Assembly (NCBI GenBank): GCA_022495995.1
Contig: JAFEMH010002321.1
Location: forward strand, 1 to 64,000
Direction of reading: 5' to 3'
Length of the DNA: 64,000 nucleotides
Origin: Adenophora triphylla var. japonica
Lineage: Eukaryota > Streptophyta > Magnoliopsida > Asterales > Campanulaceae
The notes below the pieces were generated by a model. The model saw only the letters and a program-made list of their open reading frames with translations, did not search any database and was not told the origin of the DNA. The position numbers and the translations under genes are program-made. Each line of letters opens with the position of its first letter. Position 1 is the first letter of the stretch. Shown here one piece after another: positions 9,806-20,650 of the stretch.

Positions 9806-12672
9806 ATGGAACACGGGAAGGCGCTTTTCAAGGCCAAGGACGTGGCCCGGTGGCGGAGAGACGATGGAGCTCGTCAGGATGAGGAGGCATTACAATCTTT
9901 CGCAATCGATTGCGGAGGAGCCCTACCCGTGCTTGGCAACATTGGGCTTCGGATTCGAATCTCGAACGGTATACTTTGAAACCCTTTGATCCCTTTGTTG
10001 ATTTCTTGTTTGAAATTTGAATTTTAGGTGATTTTTGAAATTTTTTTGAAATTGAATATTGCATGTTCATTGTCTTTGAATCTTGATGATTATGTGAGTA
10101 ACCCAAAATGTGCATTTTGCTTGGGAAAAAGAATTGGCATTTTCGCCATTTTTTTTTTAATTCGAAAATTGCATGTGAAAATTCGAAAATTGTGATTTTT
10201 GAAATTGAATATTGCATGTTGATGATGATGATTTTTTTTGAAATTGAATATTGATATTGATGAATGATGCAATGCATGCATTTTGTTTGGAAAGAATGGG
10301 CATTTTGCCAATATGAGATGTATGTATGTTTAGGATATATATTTTTTTGAAAAGTGGGACGGATTTTTCCTCCCGTTGCATGTAAGATGGATGATATGCA
10401 TGTATGCAAAATTTTTTGAGATGATGGATGGTATGCATGTTATTTTATGAAAATGGGACGGAGTTTTTACTTAGTAGGAATGCATCTTTTTTTTTTTGAT
10501 GAATGCATTGGGATTTCTTTGGCTTGTCTTTTATGCGAGAAAAATGGGGCTATGCTCATTGTATCTTTGTTATCTTTGTCGAAATTTTTTTTTTTTAATG
10601 CATGTGTATGCTTTCTCTTTTTTTGTGTAAATGCAAATGCAAATTTTTTTGACATTTTCTCTCTCTTTTTTTTTTTTTTTACGGGCGGAAGCCGTTTTGT
10701 GACGGAGCGGTGAACAAAATGAAGACTCGAGGATCGGTGGAGTCCGTGATTGACTTGTGGGATCGGCTTAGGATGCGGGCCGAGGAGCTTTGCCGAGTCA
10801 GAGGCAGTTGTTGTTGAGACGGGGCTCACGGGAGTTCGTTGAGTGCTTGAGGGGCTGGTCGAGTTCCCTAAGAGCAAGGGCTTGATGTTTGCTGCAGCGC
10901 GGCATTGGTGGGGCGCGACCCACACCTTTCACTTCTTACGGGGCGAGGCTACGGTTACGCCCTCCGATTACTTTGCGATTACGGGCTGTCCTTTAATGGG
11001 CGCGGCATTGAGTGGCGGGATGGCTACGGCGATGCGTCTGCGAGCTCTTACAGGATTTTCCCTATTCCCAAAAGGGGATGGGGATGGAGTATGCCGTGGT
11101 CTACGGTAAGATTGTGGAGACCATAGCGAGCTACGAGGTGGGGAGGAGAGGATAGGCGCCGATCAGTTGCCGGGGGCCTTCTTGTGGTTTGCCTTTTCGA
11201 GCACCCTCTTTGGGCATGCTTTGAGGGACGGCGATCTTTGCCTTGTTGAGGTCCTTGGAGGACATGGAGGCACGGCCGGAGATGTCTCGTGGGGAGAGGC
11301 CGAGTGGCGAGCTTTACTTTGCTCTCGATAGGTGCAGTAGGAAGAAGCTGTAAGCTCTTTATCTTGCTTTGAGTTTGCCACTGGAGGTATAAGCTCTCTT
11401 TTTGCTTTCCCTCTTTTTTTTTTGAGCACGCACTTTTCTTTTGCTGGATTGATTGGATTTTTACCTTTCGCGGTATGGGCGTTGGAGTTTTCCACGTCAC
11501 GATGTGGCGGCGGCGGAGTGCGTCGGGCGTATCCGGCCATGCGGTCTTGGTCCCGAAGCATGCCGGGAGAAGATAAGCTCCGGGCGTACGACTCTCAGTA
11601 CGCGGATTGCCTTCCTTTGACGGAGGCCGAGACGGATGAGGGGATGATATTCTTCCCACAGGATCGCTTTGAGGTGGCGCGGTGAAGGCGGCGAGATTTG
11701 GGCTGTGCGGCGGAGGATTACGAGAGGTCGACTGCGATGCATATTATACGGGAGAGAGGGTGACGCGCCGGCATGGCGTGAACTCGCCTTTGAGGACACG
11801 GTGGAGCCTCCGCCGATATGATGCACCCGGCGATCGGTCCGTGACACAGGATGATTCTGCGAGCCGGCACTTCTCGGATTTCGTGGCGATTGAGCCATAT
11901 GCGACATTCGTCTTGAGGAGGCGAGGATGCCTCGGGTTACGGATAGGGAGGGGCTTGGGATCCGCGGTACCCTCGGACGGATTTTCCTATATCCCGGGAT
12001 GGGGTCCGATTGAGGGTGCGAGATCCCTCGGCCGAGCGACTTCCACGAGCTTTCCGGCCTCGTCAGGGTATGAAGGTATGGCTTTTACGCTTTTACGCTC
12101 TTCCTTTCTTTCTTTTGTTTCATCATCTTTAGCATCACTTCTTTTTTTTTTTTGACGCTTTTGCTTTTGTGCGGTTTTCGGAGGTGGTCGTCGAGAAGGC
12201 GACGAAGCAAGTGATCGGGGCCAAGAGATTCATCGGGAGGATGGTCGCTTGCGGGGCTCCTCGAGGCTAGAGCGAGCGACCACGGCCGGCGCACATCGGA
12301 CGGGAGGCTTCCCCTATTCGCTCGGAGACTTCTTGAGACTCCTCTGTCTCCTCTCCTTGATCCCGCGCGGTGTTGCCTTCGGATCACGTCATTCTCGAGG
12401 GATCCACACGGGCGGGGACACGTATGGCGGCATGGCGGGTCGTCTTCGTACGTGCGGGAGTCAACGCCTTCACCTTCGGATACGATTTTTCGCGGATCTC
12501 GGCTTGCCCTATCGGAGCGTGCCGGTTGGTCTGATGAGCCTCTTTACGGAGACGAGGACGATTCGAGCCCCGAGATTTTCGGGGCTCTGAGGAGGCGGGC
12601 AGTCGCAAGAGGGCGAGAGGCGGCAGACATCGGGCGCTGGAGACTCCGATTGATTTTTTTTTTGAAATTTGA
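9806..12672 (+). pseudogene. Antisense gene 1 of element D: plant mobile domain (PMD) protein, about four exons, decayed
   Basis: The ATG at 9,806 opens MEHGKALFKAKDVARW and stays open to a GT donor at 9,969. The next exon (about 10,685-11,386) follows a long T tract and codes RGSVESVIDLWDRL and then RHWWGATHTFHFLRGEA, TPSDYFAITG, which match the THTFH..GE..T..D...ITG core of the plant mobile domain (PF10536, as in MAIN/MAIL1 and gypsy-borne copies). A donor follows at 11,387. Two further exons, about 11,493-12,070 and 12,155-12,672, end with TPIDFFFEI-like residues and TGA at 12,670. Frameshifts occur in exons 2 and 3, and the exon 2 acceptor AG is lost here but present on the right. It runs opposite to D gag-pol. 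Exon borders are approximate. Confidence 0.65.
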
Positions 12673-13008
12673 GATTGAGATTGAGATTTGTACAGTTTAT
12701 GCACATTTTTGTCCTCTTTTTTTTTTGGATGTAATAATTTAGGATTTTATTTATGTTTGTTTTTTTTTTTTGCACACTCTTTTTTTTTGGAATGTAATAA
12801 TTTAGGATTTTATTTTATGTTTGTAATGCAGTATGAATGCAGTGTTGCATGAGCCTTGGTCTTTTTTTTTTTTGCAAGGGTGTTTGGTATATGGGTTTGG
12901 TTTGGGGAGGGTTTTTTTTTTTTGCACGGGTTTCGAGCAGCGGGACGGAATATTCCTCTTTTGGTGTAGCGGCTTGGGTATTGCGAGATTTTTTGATGGA
13001 AAGCAATC

Positions 13009-13024
13009 CTATCCGCGCGGATAG
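13009..13024. promoter_or_regulatory. Perfect 16-bp palindrome upstream of the DUF7745-like gene
   Basis: CTATCCGCGCGGATAG is preceded by AAGCAATC. It lies 120 bases before the ATG at 13,145, with a TTTAATTTT box about 20 bases downstream. It is the second copy of the module seen at 9,634. Confidence 0.65.
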
Positions 13025-13144
13025 GGGGCGCATCGACATTGTCCTTTAATTTTGGTTGATCTGGTCTTGCTTTATTTCAAATTCAAATATCCTCTTCAAC
13101 CTCCAGTCCAAACAGCCATTTTCGGGGAGAAAGAGAGAAAAACC

Positions 13145-14717
13145 ATGGAAAACTTTAGAAAAGCTCCATCAAAATTGTCCCAAGAATCCCAAATGTCATT
13201 CTTCAACAAGTTCAAGGATTGGTCCGGGGAGATCATGCATGAGAGGAGGTCCTTCTTTGAAGAAAGGTACAAGGTGAAGTGCTTATGGTCTCTCGAGGAA
13301 TTGATTCGGATTATGAGCTTTTGAGGGCTTCTTCCTCATTTTGGGACACTAGAAGGCATGTCTTTTGCCTTTCCTTCAACGAGATTGTTCCGTGTGGAAG
13401 AATTTCGGGCCTTGCTTGGAGGTCCGGAGGTGGAAGAGATAGCGGTTCCTTTGCCGGAGGAGCTTCTTTTGTTGACGGTGTGCGTCCTCCTTCATCTTTC
13501 CCCGGAGGAAGCGCAAGGTATGATCCGCGGTCCCGATCATTTCGATATTTCCGGTCTTCCCGATAGATTTAGGGGCCTAGGTTTGGTGGATGATGCCTAT
13601 TGGGATGCCTTTGCACTTTGTATGTTTGGCACCTGTTCATGGTCTATTCCTTTGGGATGCGCCATCGGTCTTTCTTTGGATGTTGTCGTTCCTTTGTCGC
13701 ACAGGCGAGAGATGTCGTTCCTTTGATTACGGGGAGACTTTTCATGCTCTCGACAGTTAGCTACGGAAGGCGGTATATGCGTAGGGCGGCCCGTTCCTCT
13801 TGACACTGTGGGCGATGGAGCGTTTGGGGGTTCTTCGGGAAACCTACGATATGATCGGAGCCTTGGACTTTTGCCGGGAGAGGTGTTGATGTAGATTTTG
13901 ATGATCGGGGCTCGTGGGAGGCGTTGGATGGCGGGTCGCGGGCCCAGAAGATATTAGATGGTCGGTGCCTCATTGGCGGGTGGAGACTCGCGAGTGCTTC
14001 GGGGATGGGTCTCCGTGGTCATGCTTAGGGGCTTTCTCGGTCTAGCTTCTATATTCCGGCTTTAGTTACGAGACAGTTTGGCTGGAGCGGAGTTCCTTTA
14101 GGGGATTTTGATGATATAGCCACCGGGGTGGTGGCTCCTGTTTCTATGGATGATCCCTCGGTGTTTCCATTTCTTTCCCGAGCATGGAGGTATGATGCCT
14201 TTCCTCCTCGGGTTATTCTCGAGGCGTCAGAGACCGGTGTTCTTGACCACTTGGTACATGGATTGGTATGAGAGGCATGCAGGAGAGACTCGGGTGGCTA
14301 TTTTGAGACGGCGTGAGGCCATTGTGGGTGCGGAGGACCAGGCTGTTTCGAGAGGAGGAGGGCCGAGGCGAGGGCCAACCCTCATGACGGGAGCGGAGAC
14401 GCGCGTGACCGATTATGAGGCTTACGTCAAGAGACGGGAGAGGAGGGCTCCTATGCTACCGGCTAGGCTACGGGAGATGAGAGATGGCCAGCCCCAGGGC
14501 TACTAAGGCCACGACGGAGGCTGGTTTGATAGATCCTGTTCCTATACCGAGCTTGGTAGGAGGAACAGCGACATTTTCTGTTCGGAAAAGAAGACTCGAA
14601 GGGGAAGAAGAGGGGAGAGGCCGATACGAGTGGCTTGGAGTGACTACGAGGTTTCAGTATCCCTTTCTTGTCATGGCGAGACACATTAGTTTGATTATGT
14701 ATCTTAGTTTCTTTTAG
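13145..14717 (+). pseudogene. Antisense gene 2 of element D: DUF7745-like protein, decayed
   Basis: The ATG at 13,145 sits in AACCATGGAA and opens MENFRKAPSKLSQESQMSF. After a frameshift near 13,310 the protein reads FWDTRRHVFCLSFNEIVP, V.EFRALLGGPEVEEIAVPLP, then GLVDDAYWDAFALCMFGT and ETFHALDRLATGRRYM in further frames. The W-D-x4-H-V-F...P-x-x-x-E-x...L block and the later Y-x-D-x-x/E-T-x-x-A-L-D block resemble the DUF7745 family common in plant repeats; function unknown. The acidic/basic tail ends near the stop at 14,715. It is tandem to and on the same strand as the PMD gene, and opposite to gag-pol. Several frameshifts make it a pseudogene here. Residues up to about 130 are open in the right copy. 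Confidence 0.6.
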
Positions 14718-14943
14718 CGGGTTGCCGGTTGTAGGAATGAATCGGGCTTAGACTCATCAAAGAGCTTTTAACTTGTAATGAATATTTGAATTGCTTTAGA
14801 GTTTTCGAGACGCTTTCATGGTACGATCAATTGTATTGATGCCAAAGTATGGCTTTTATTTGTGCTTTAGGCCAGAGACCGTTTCCATTTGCTACCTACG
14901 TTCCCCTCATTTTGAGGAGCTCGGAGTCTTCGTAGTTCAGCAC

Positions 14944-14946
<3 letters not shown>

Positions 14947-14978
<32 letters not shown>

Positions 14979-15123
14979 TTTTTTTTTTTTTTTTTGTTTT
15001 TTTTGTTTTTTTTTTTTTTTTTTGTTTTTTTGTTTTTTTTTTTTTTTTTTGGTGCAACCACTGTTTTTACCTAGGCCGCCCTTTCTCGGGTTTTCAACCT
15101 AGTTGGGTATTACTCTTTTAGCA

Positions 15124-15156
<33 letters not shown>
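14947..15156 (+). repeat. Long T-rich homopolymer blocks
   Basis: Runs of T broken by single G occupy 14,947-15,050 and again 15,129-15,156. In D sense these are A tracts just after integrase. The mirrored A tracts are 27,400-27,430 and 27,514-27,620. Tract lengths are likely unreliable. Confidence 0.9.
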
Positions 15157-15158
<2 letters not shown>

Positions 15159-15169
15159 GCGTAGTATCT

Positions 15170-15990
15170 GCGCGGCTTGTCACCATTCCTTGGGTGTACA
15201 AAGGGATTCCGTCGAGTGCGCAAGTTGCATGGCTCCTCAGGAGAAGATCTTACGGGCGACATATGGCCCGACCCATACGGGCTCCCATTTGCCGAGGGGG
15301 TTGATACGGGTTGGGGGCTTTTCTTTTAGAACGAGATCACCTTCTCGGATCTCCCGATGCTTTACTTTCTTGTCGAAGGCTCTAGCCATTCTTCCTTGGT
15401 AGGCTCGGATGTGTTCCATGGCCTTCGGTCGGCGTTCGTCTAGTAGGGCCAATTCGTCATGGCGACTCTGGAGCCATTCGACCTCGTTGATCGGCTTTCC
15501 AGCGGTATACGGAGCGAGGATCTCTAGCTCGATTGGGAGTACGGCTTCCATTCCGTATGTGAGGGCAAACGGTGTTTCCCCGGTTGCCGTTCGGCGATGT
15601 TACGTAGCCCCGAGTGCCGAGTGTAACTTCTCGGGCCAATCTACGCCTTGGGCGGCCATTTTCGGATGATATTTTCCCGAGTCTTGTTTCTTTGCTTGAC
15701 GGCTCCATTGGTTTGGGGCTGTAAGGAGATGACTTGTGACGGGTTATTCGGAATTCCGCCCGGCGAGTTTTCACATTCCCCTTGAAGTGGGATCCATTAT
15801 ACGAGATGATTTCGGTGGCAACCCGTATACGCACATGATGTTTTCTTTGATGAAGAGGGCAACTTTCCTTGAATTGAGGATTTTGTAGGACTTTGCGAGC
15901 ATCCTTTCCGATTCCTTCAAAGAAATCACCAATCTGCGTCTCTTTAGGCTCTTCATGAGTTCCCAAATTCACACTCGTCAAAATCTCTTG
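15170..15990 (-). pseudogene. Element D integrase, C-terminal half of core and C-terminal domain
   Basis: In minus sense the frames give KENIMCVYGLP, an IIS-x-NGSHFKG block (second catalytic Asp, here Tyr), a NGAV-type block, then TYGMEAVLPIELEI, NEVEWLQSRHDELALLDERR, ARAFDKKVKHREIREGDLVL and GKWEPVWVGPYVARKIFS. This is the typical Ty3/gypsy Tat integrase C-terminal part. The open stretch is 15,551-15,237; upstream needs two or three frame changes. The first catalytic Asp region is not recognisable. The mirrored copy is 26,640-27,395 and retains Asp in RDNGSHF. Confidence 0.8.
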
Positions 15991-17320
15991 CGGCTTGGGC
16001 TCGATTTTCCTCTTCTAGGACAACTTTGCTTAAAGATTTTTTTTTTTGTTGTTTGATTTTTTTTCGTTTAATGTGTATGCTTCTTTATCTAATGAGTTAT
16101 TATTAAAAATGTTTTATTAATTAATTCGTCATTAGTTAAAGTGGCAATCAAGGGATACTCGGAAAGATTCGTCATTTCATTGAAAACGAAAGGGAATACG
16201 GCGCTTGCTACGGACTCGTAGTCTTCGGGCGTAAGGCCGTCGGACGACCCTAGAGACTCGATCTTAACAAAGAGAGGCTGGGAGGACTTGTCCTAGATTG
16301 ACACAAAGGGACGGGGACCAATCCAAGCTTGGTGATCATTTCCTCCTTGGTCGCGGACGGGCTGAGAGGTTTTCCCAATTCTTTAGCGGCATCATTGTTG
16401 GTGGCCTCATGACTCGGGAAGCTGTCTTTGTTTTTGTTTTCCTTTCTCAATTCTTTGCTATCATCTCTTGGACCGAGCCGAGATCAATCAGGTCGCACCT
16501 GGACCTCTTCTTGAACAATTCTTTGCATAACCGGACCATCCCAATCATCGAAAATTCCGTGGCCTTAGCTTTTAGCCTTGTCGGTTCGAATTCGGAGTTT
16601 CGGATCTTCTGGGCGTAGGAATAGTGGTTGTGAGCTTCTCGAGCTGTTCCACCGGAGTCGAGCACGCCTCACGAAGGTATACTCACTCTTCATGGCGGTG
16701 GTAGCCCCGGGTATCTTGGGTAGGTCAGGGAACATTCTACGGACCGGGTTAGCCTTGGTTCCTCACTGAACTTGTTGAGGCTATCCTGTAGCTTTAGCCA
16801 TCCTGCCGTAGGAGTGGGCTCTGTGATGTTCCCTGGTTGTGTGGGACCCTTTACAAAGTAGTCGGCCAAATCAGGGCTGAAGGGGAGAGATTTAGGATTG
16901 TCGGCCGGGACCTTTCTGTGGCGGCTTCAAATCTTTTTCCTTTTGCGGTGTCATTTGAGGAGGCCTCATATCCCCGGGCCGTGGCGAGTATTACGTCCTT
17001 TCACCTCGATGAGTTTGTGAGTTCCTTGTTGGTGCTTCCCCAGGACCGAGGCCGGAGTAGATAGCTCATTTTCTCATCATTTTCAAGGACCGGTGGGATT
17101 TTATCTAAGTGGCCGTCGAGATCTATGTTGCACACTTGGGCCTTGGGAGGCTCGGCCATTTGTGAAGCTTTGTTAGCATGTGACCTTCCTCGTCATGTTT
17201 GATTTCCAGAATAGGTATTCCGCCCATATACGTGCCCTCTAAAGTGACTAAATCTCAGTAAATGGTCGTCGGATCCCCATTCGAGGCAATTTCACACCTT
17301 TGGTGGAGGCTTGAGGCGAC
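15991..17320 (-). other. D region between protease and integrase; no reverse transcriptase seen
   Basis: Only about 1.3 kb separates protease and integrase, where reverse transcriptase plus RNase H would need about 2 kb. I find no YxDD block or RNase H motifs in any frame. Minus frames read AREAHNHYSYAQKI and LCKELFKKRSRCDLIDLGSV (16,447-16,665), which I do not recognise. The part matches the right arm only loosely. Confidence 0.6.
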
Positions 17321-17846
17321 CCCTTTGACTTGGTGCGGCCAAGGTCTTCCCGAGGGCATTGAAAGTAATCGGGATGTCGATAACACGGAATTCCACAGGT
17401 ATCAATTTACTGTCCAAACCGAGGTCCTAAAGTAGCAACTCAGGTTTGCTCGGGATGTTGAGTCGTAGCTTTGTTGTGAGAGAAGAAGGCTTCAAGTACG
17501 TAGTCTTGATATCAAGCAAGCTCATGATCTTTGCCGGAAGAATGTTCATTCCGGACCCATTATCAACCGGGACCCGAGGGAGGCGTCGTTCATCCCATTT
17601 GGAATTTGTGATGAAGAGAGGCTCGTTATGATCGGCCCCAAATTGAGGGAGGTCGAGATACGTGAAAGTGATTATATTCCGTAATGGATGTTTCCAATTA
17701 GTTTGTACCACATCATCGGGAGTAGCATCAATAGGCACGAGTGCGAGCCGGGCTTTCTTCCGGCTTCGGCTTATGGGGATAGGACGAAGTGAGTAGAGAC
17801 CGAGAGGAAATGTTGGCTGTGTTTGCTTCAAGCTTTGGGTGAGCAC
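17321..17846 (-). pseudogene. Element D protease
   Basis: A 139-codon open stretch contains ITFTYLDLPQFGADHNEPLF and VDNGSGMNILPAKIMSLLDI. D-N-G-S-x-x-N-x-L-P is the active-site pattern of Tat-clade aspartic protease. Beyond its end a shifted frame gives VIDIPITFNAL, then GKTLAAP-like residues, matching the usual ..P.TFN.LLGRPW end of this protease. It would process the D polyprotein. Confidence 0.75.
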
Positions 17847-19900
17847 GGGATCCTCTTTTCGGGATACGGTTTCAGGCTGTCTTAGCGTAGGGGCGGCGAT
17901 CTTCTTTCGGTGCTTGATACGTGGCCTTCTTATGTCTTGGGATTTCCTTGGAAGATGCGCCGGAGCGGGTCAACGAATTAACTTCCTCATCGATGCGTCT
18001 CTTGGTAGGATTTCTTGATCTTGCGAGGTGACAAGAGCCCTTTTGGCTATTGGCCTTTGGTTACGACGAGTCTAGTGACGGTGAGGGAGTGTCTTGGCTC
18101 CTTCTGGGCGGCCCTTATAAGCTTCTTCCCAAGTCACGAGCTTTTGGGTTTGGGGTTGTGTTGTTGCCCCTTGGATGGCCCTGAGCTAGGGCGTCCTCAG
18201 ATTCACTCTCGTGGCCGGCCTTGCTCATAGATTATCATGCAACAGCGAGAGTCGCTATTGTCGGGACTTGGCGGCTTTTCGATCTCATCCCTTGGATACG
18301 AGGATTATGGCCATTACGGTTCCATTTCATATAATATTCGAATCTTGGAGATGATTATAACGACCGCTTTGTGTTGGATAGCGCATCCGAGTATCATAGC
18401 CGGCTCTATAGATAGGACTCCTGCAAATAAGGAGCACGTCCATTGTCGGGAAAGGTTGGACACTCCTCTTGAAGGCGTCATGTGGATTCGTGAGGTATGA
18501 AGGCCTTTGTTACGGGGTGGATTTGATCGATAACCCTGGTTATTTTCGGTCATTTTGCGCTCGGCTGGCTCGACGAAACACAGTGGCCAATCACTACGAG
18601 TTAATTTGCCATCCGTTCTTTGGGAAAGAATCAGATAACGTTCTGAGGTGTTCTTCGTCTATCGGCTGTTTAAGATCGGACACGACCCGGTGAAAACCCT
18701 TTCCACAAGCATGGTTCTTATAGGAGCGTTGTGTTCTAGAATTCTATATGACATCCCGGATCGGGCGTGCTCGAGATCCGCTGGAAACTATCATGGCCTT
18801 GGCCACAAATGCATCTTACAAGCGGTCTCGTAGAGTGTCGTCGTATCGATCCGCATTTCTTCGGTCCTTCGTCGTCAAGCTAGCGATAACCAACCATTGT
18901 GCCTAGCTCCCGTGGGCTCATTTACGGCATGATTGTTCCCAAGATTATTTCTGGATCGGGGCCTCGGATTGACTCTTCACTCTCGTCATCATCATGCATC
19001 ATCATTTGTCATCGGAATCATCTTCCCATACTCACCCCGGGATTTCGAGGCGGCGAGGAGGAACGCCCGATCAAGACCCAGTTAGGGAGACCAGATATGG
19101 GTGCGTGCTGTATATGAAAGAGTTGTCATATGTTCCCCATTCCGGAAGTGGCAATTGTGACTCAGCTTCTCCTCCAGAGAAATTGCGGGGGAAGAGTGAG
19201 AGGGGGTGGCACGTATTTGACACCAGGTAGGATATAGAAGGAATCCTCATCTTCCGATTCTTCCCTGTTCTCGGGATCATATTCGGAGCTCTCCCAGAAG
19301 CCAATTTGCAGGGAGAGTGTACTAGCTCCGAGGTCTGCTCTTCGGCCTCTTTGGCGATAAGCCCAGTACGAGCGCCTCGCACAGAAGCTTTCTTGTTCGA
19401 TTCTTCTTGATTGTTCTAACCATCTTGTGTAAATGGTGCTCTCATGTTTTGACGGAACGGCCCAGAGTTCTTCGGTATCGGCCTTCGCCTTCATCAGAAA
19501 TAGCAGGGCCTCTGTATTCTTGCAAGGAGTTTACGACATGAGACGAAGATGGAGTTGATTCGTTCAATATCCTCAAAGTGAGGGGAATCCGAATTCGGGA
19601 TCCTCGACGAGGTTGGCCACGTGGGTATTTGGGGACCTTCGCCCGGCATCTTCATGGTCATGCGAAGATTCTCATGATGATCCATATTCGCACTTTGATT
19701 ATGGTTCCTTGGCGGGAGGATTTTGGTAGTGTGTTAGGCCCGCCCGGGGCCTTCCCGAGCTTTCCTTGCTCTATTAGCCCACTGGATTGCCTTTTTCGGA
19801 GTAAAAGCGGGTGTCGATCGGATAGTCAGTGAAGGCTTGATGAAAAGCCACAATACTTTGCTAGTATCTGGCGCAGGAGCATTCGGATTCTACGGGTTGG
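17847..19900 (-). other. D internal region, probably gag-pro linker; nothing firm
   Basis: Both strands are broken into short frames. It is expected to carry the gag C-terminus of D by position, but I see no zinc knuckle. No feature can be supported. Confidence 0.4.
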
Positions 19901-20650
19901 AAATTCTCCAAAGGCCGCAATGACCTTCTTTCACTGAAGTCCCCTAAAGATGTCATTCGGGGGCATTCCAAAGTTTTCGAGATTTATGACCCGCTGATGC
20001 AGGCTCATTTGGTTTTCTAAGGGAGGCGAAAAGGAGTCGTGTTATTACATTCTGTCCCGCATAGTTAATCATCTCTTTGCCTTTAAGCGGAGGAAGGCCG
20101 AGGGCGAGTGTTTGCGGGAGGAGCCCGGATATCTGTAGGCGGAGTGCGGCGGCCAGGTTGCTTTGATTGTAGGCCTTTTTCAAGCTTAGGCTGCGAGTTA
20201 ACCGTAGCTAGTAAGTGCGAGTATGGGAAGTGAACTGAGGGAGGCTCTCGAGATGTGGTTTTCAAGCATGATTGGAAGATGTCGATTGTTCCTCTTCGGA
20301 AGAAGGGATGGCCATTTCAACGAGATTTCGAGATTCCACGAAAGCTTGTAAAGTCCCCCACGACATTCTCATCGGAATGACATTGTGCTTGTCGTTTTGT
20401 GAGATCGAACCCTATGTTGTTTCCCATTCCAAGTTGGCCTTATATTTTTACGTGAAGGCATTGGTAATCTGGTCCCCATGTAGCCACCGGCTTCGGGTTT
20501 TCAAACGGAAGAACCACTTTAAGGCCGGCTGGACTTGAGGATAGTTGAGATAGTCGGCCAAGCTGGCCCGATTGGTACGTCACTTTTGGCTTTCGTCGCC
20601 CGAGGTATATGTGTCCAGAATGGGTTTTCGGGACATGCGGTCCCATCAAA
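19900..20650 (-). pseudogene. Element D gag-like region
   Basis: In minus sense, with frame changes, I read LADYLNYPQVQPALKWFFRL, KYKANLEWE, LPPLKGKEMIN and NQMSLHQRVINLENFGMPPN. The PPL..KEM.. and following blocks resemble Tat/Ogre gag, which packages the RNA. There is no open frame longer than about 90 codons. Assignment rests on position between the primer site and protease and on these short blocks. Confidence 0.5.

Larger units (their letters stand above)
1..17090 (+). repeat. Left arm of a giant imperfect inverted repeat
   Basis: Read on the plus strand, this arm matches the reverse complement of 25,230-42,580. Base 1 pairs with about 42,580, the C LTR start at 4,221 with 38,354, the D LTR edge at 7,248 with 35,334, and the DUF7745-like ATG at 13,145 with 29,427. 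The coordinate sum stays near 42,580 throughout, so net insertion or deletion is small. By eye the outer LTR matches are close, while 15-17 kb is clearly more diverged. The inner edge near 17,090 is fuzzy. Confidence 0.9.

Noticed and set aside
11048..11907. Minus-strand frames of 130-200 codons opposite the PMD gene
   Set aside because: They are antisense shadows of GC-rich PMD exons and not conserved as open frames in the right arm; the plus strand gives recognisable domain motifs and splice sites.
14867..15102. Open frames of poly-Phe or poly-Lys over the T and A tracts (also 27,484-27,735)
   Set aside because: They are translations of homopolymer runs and carry no coding signal.
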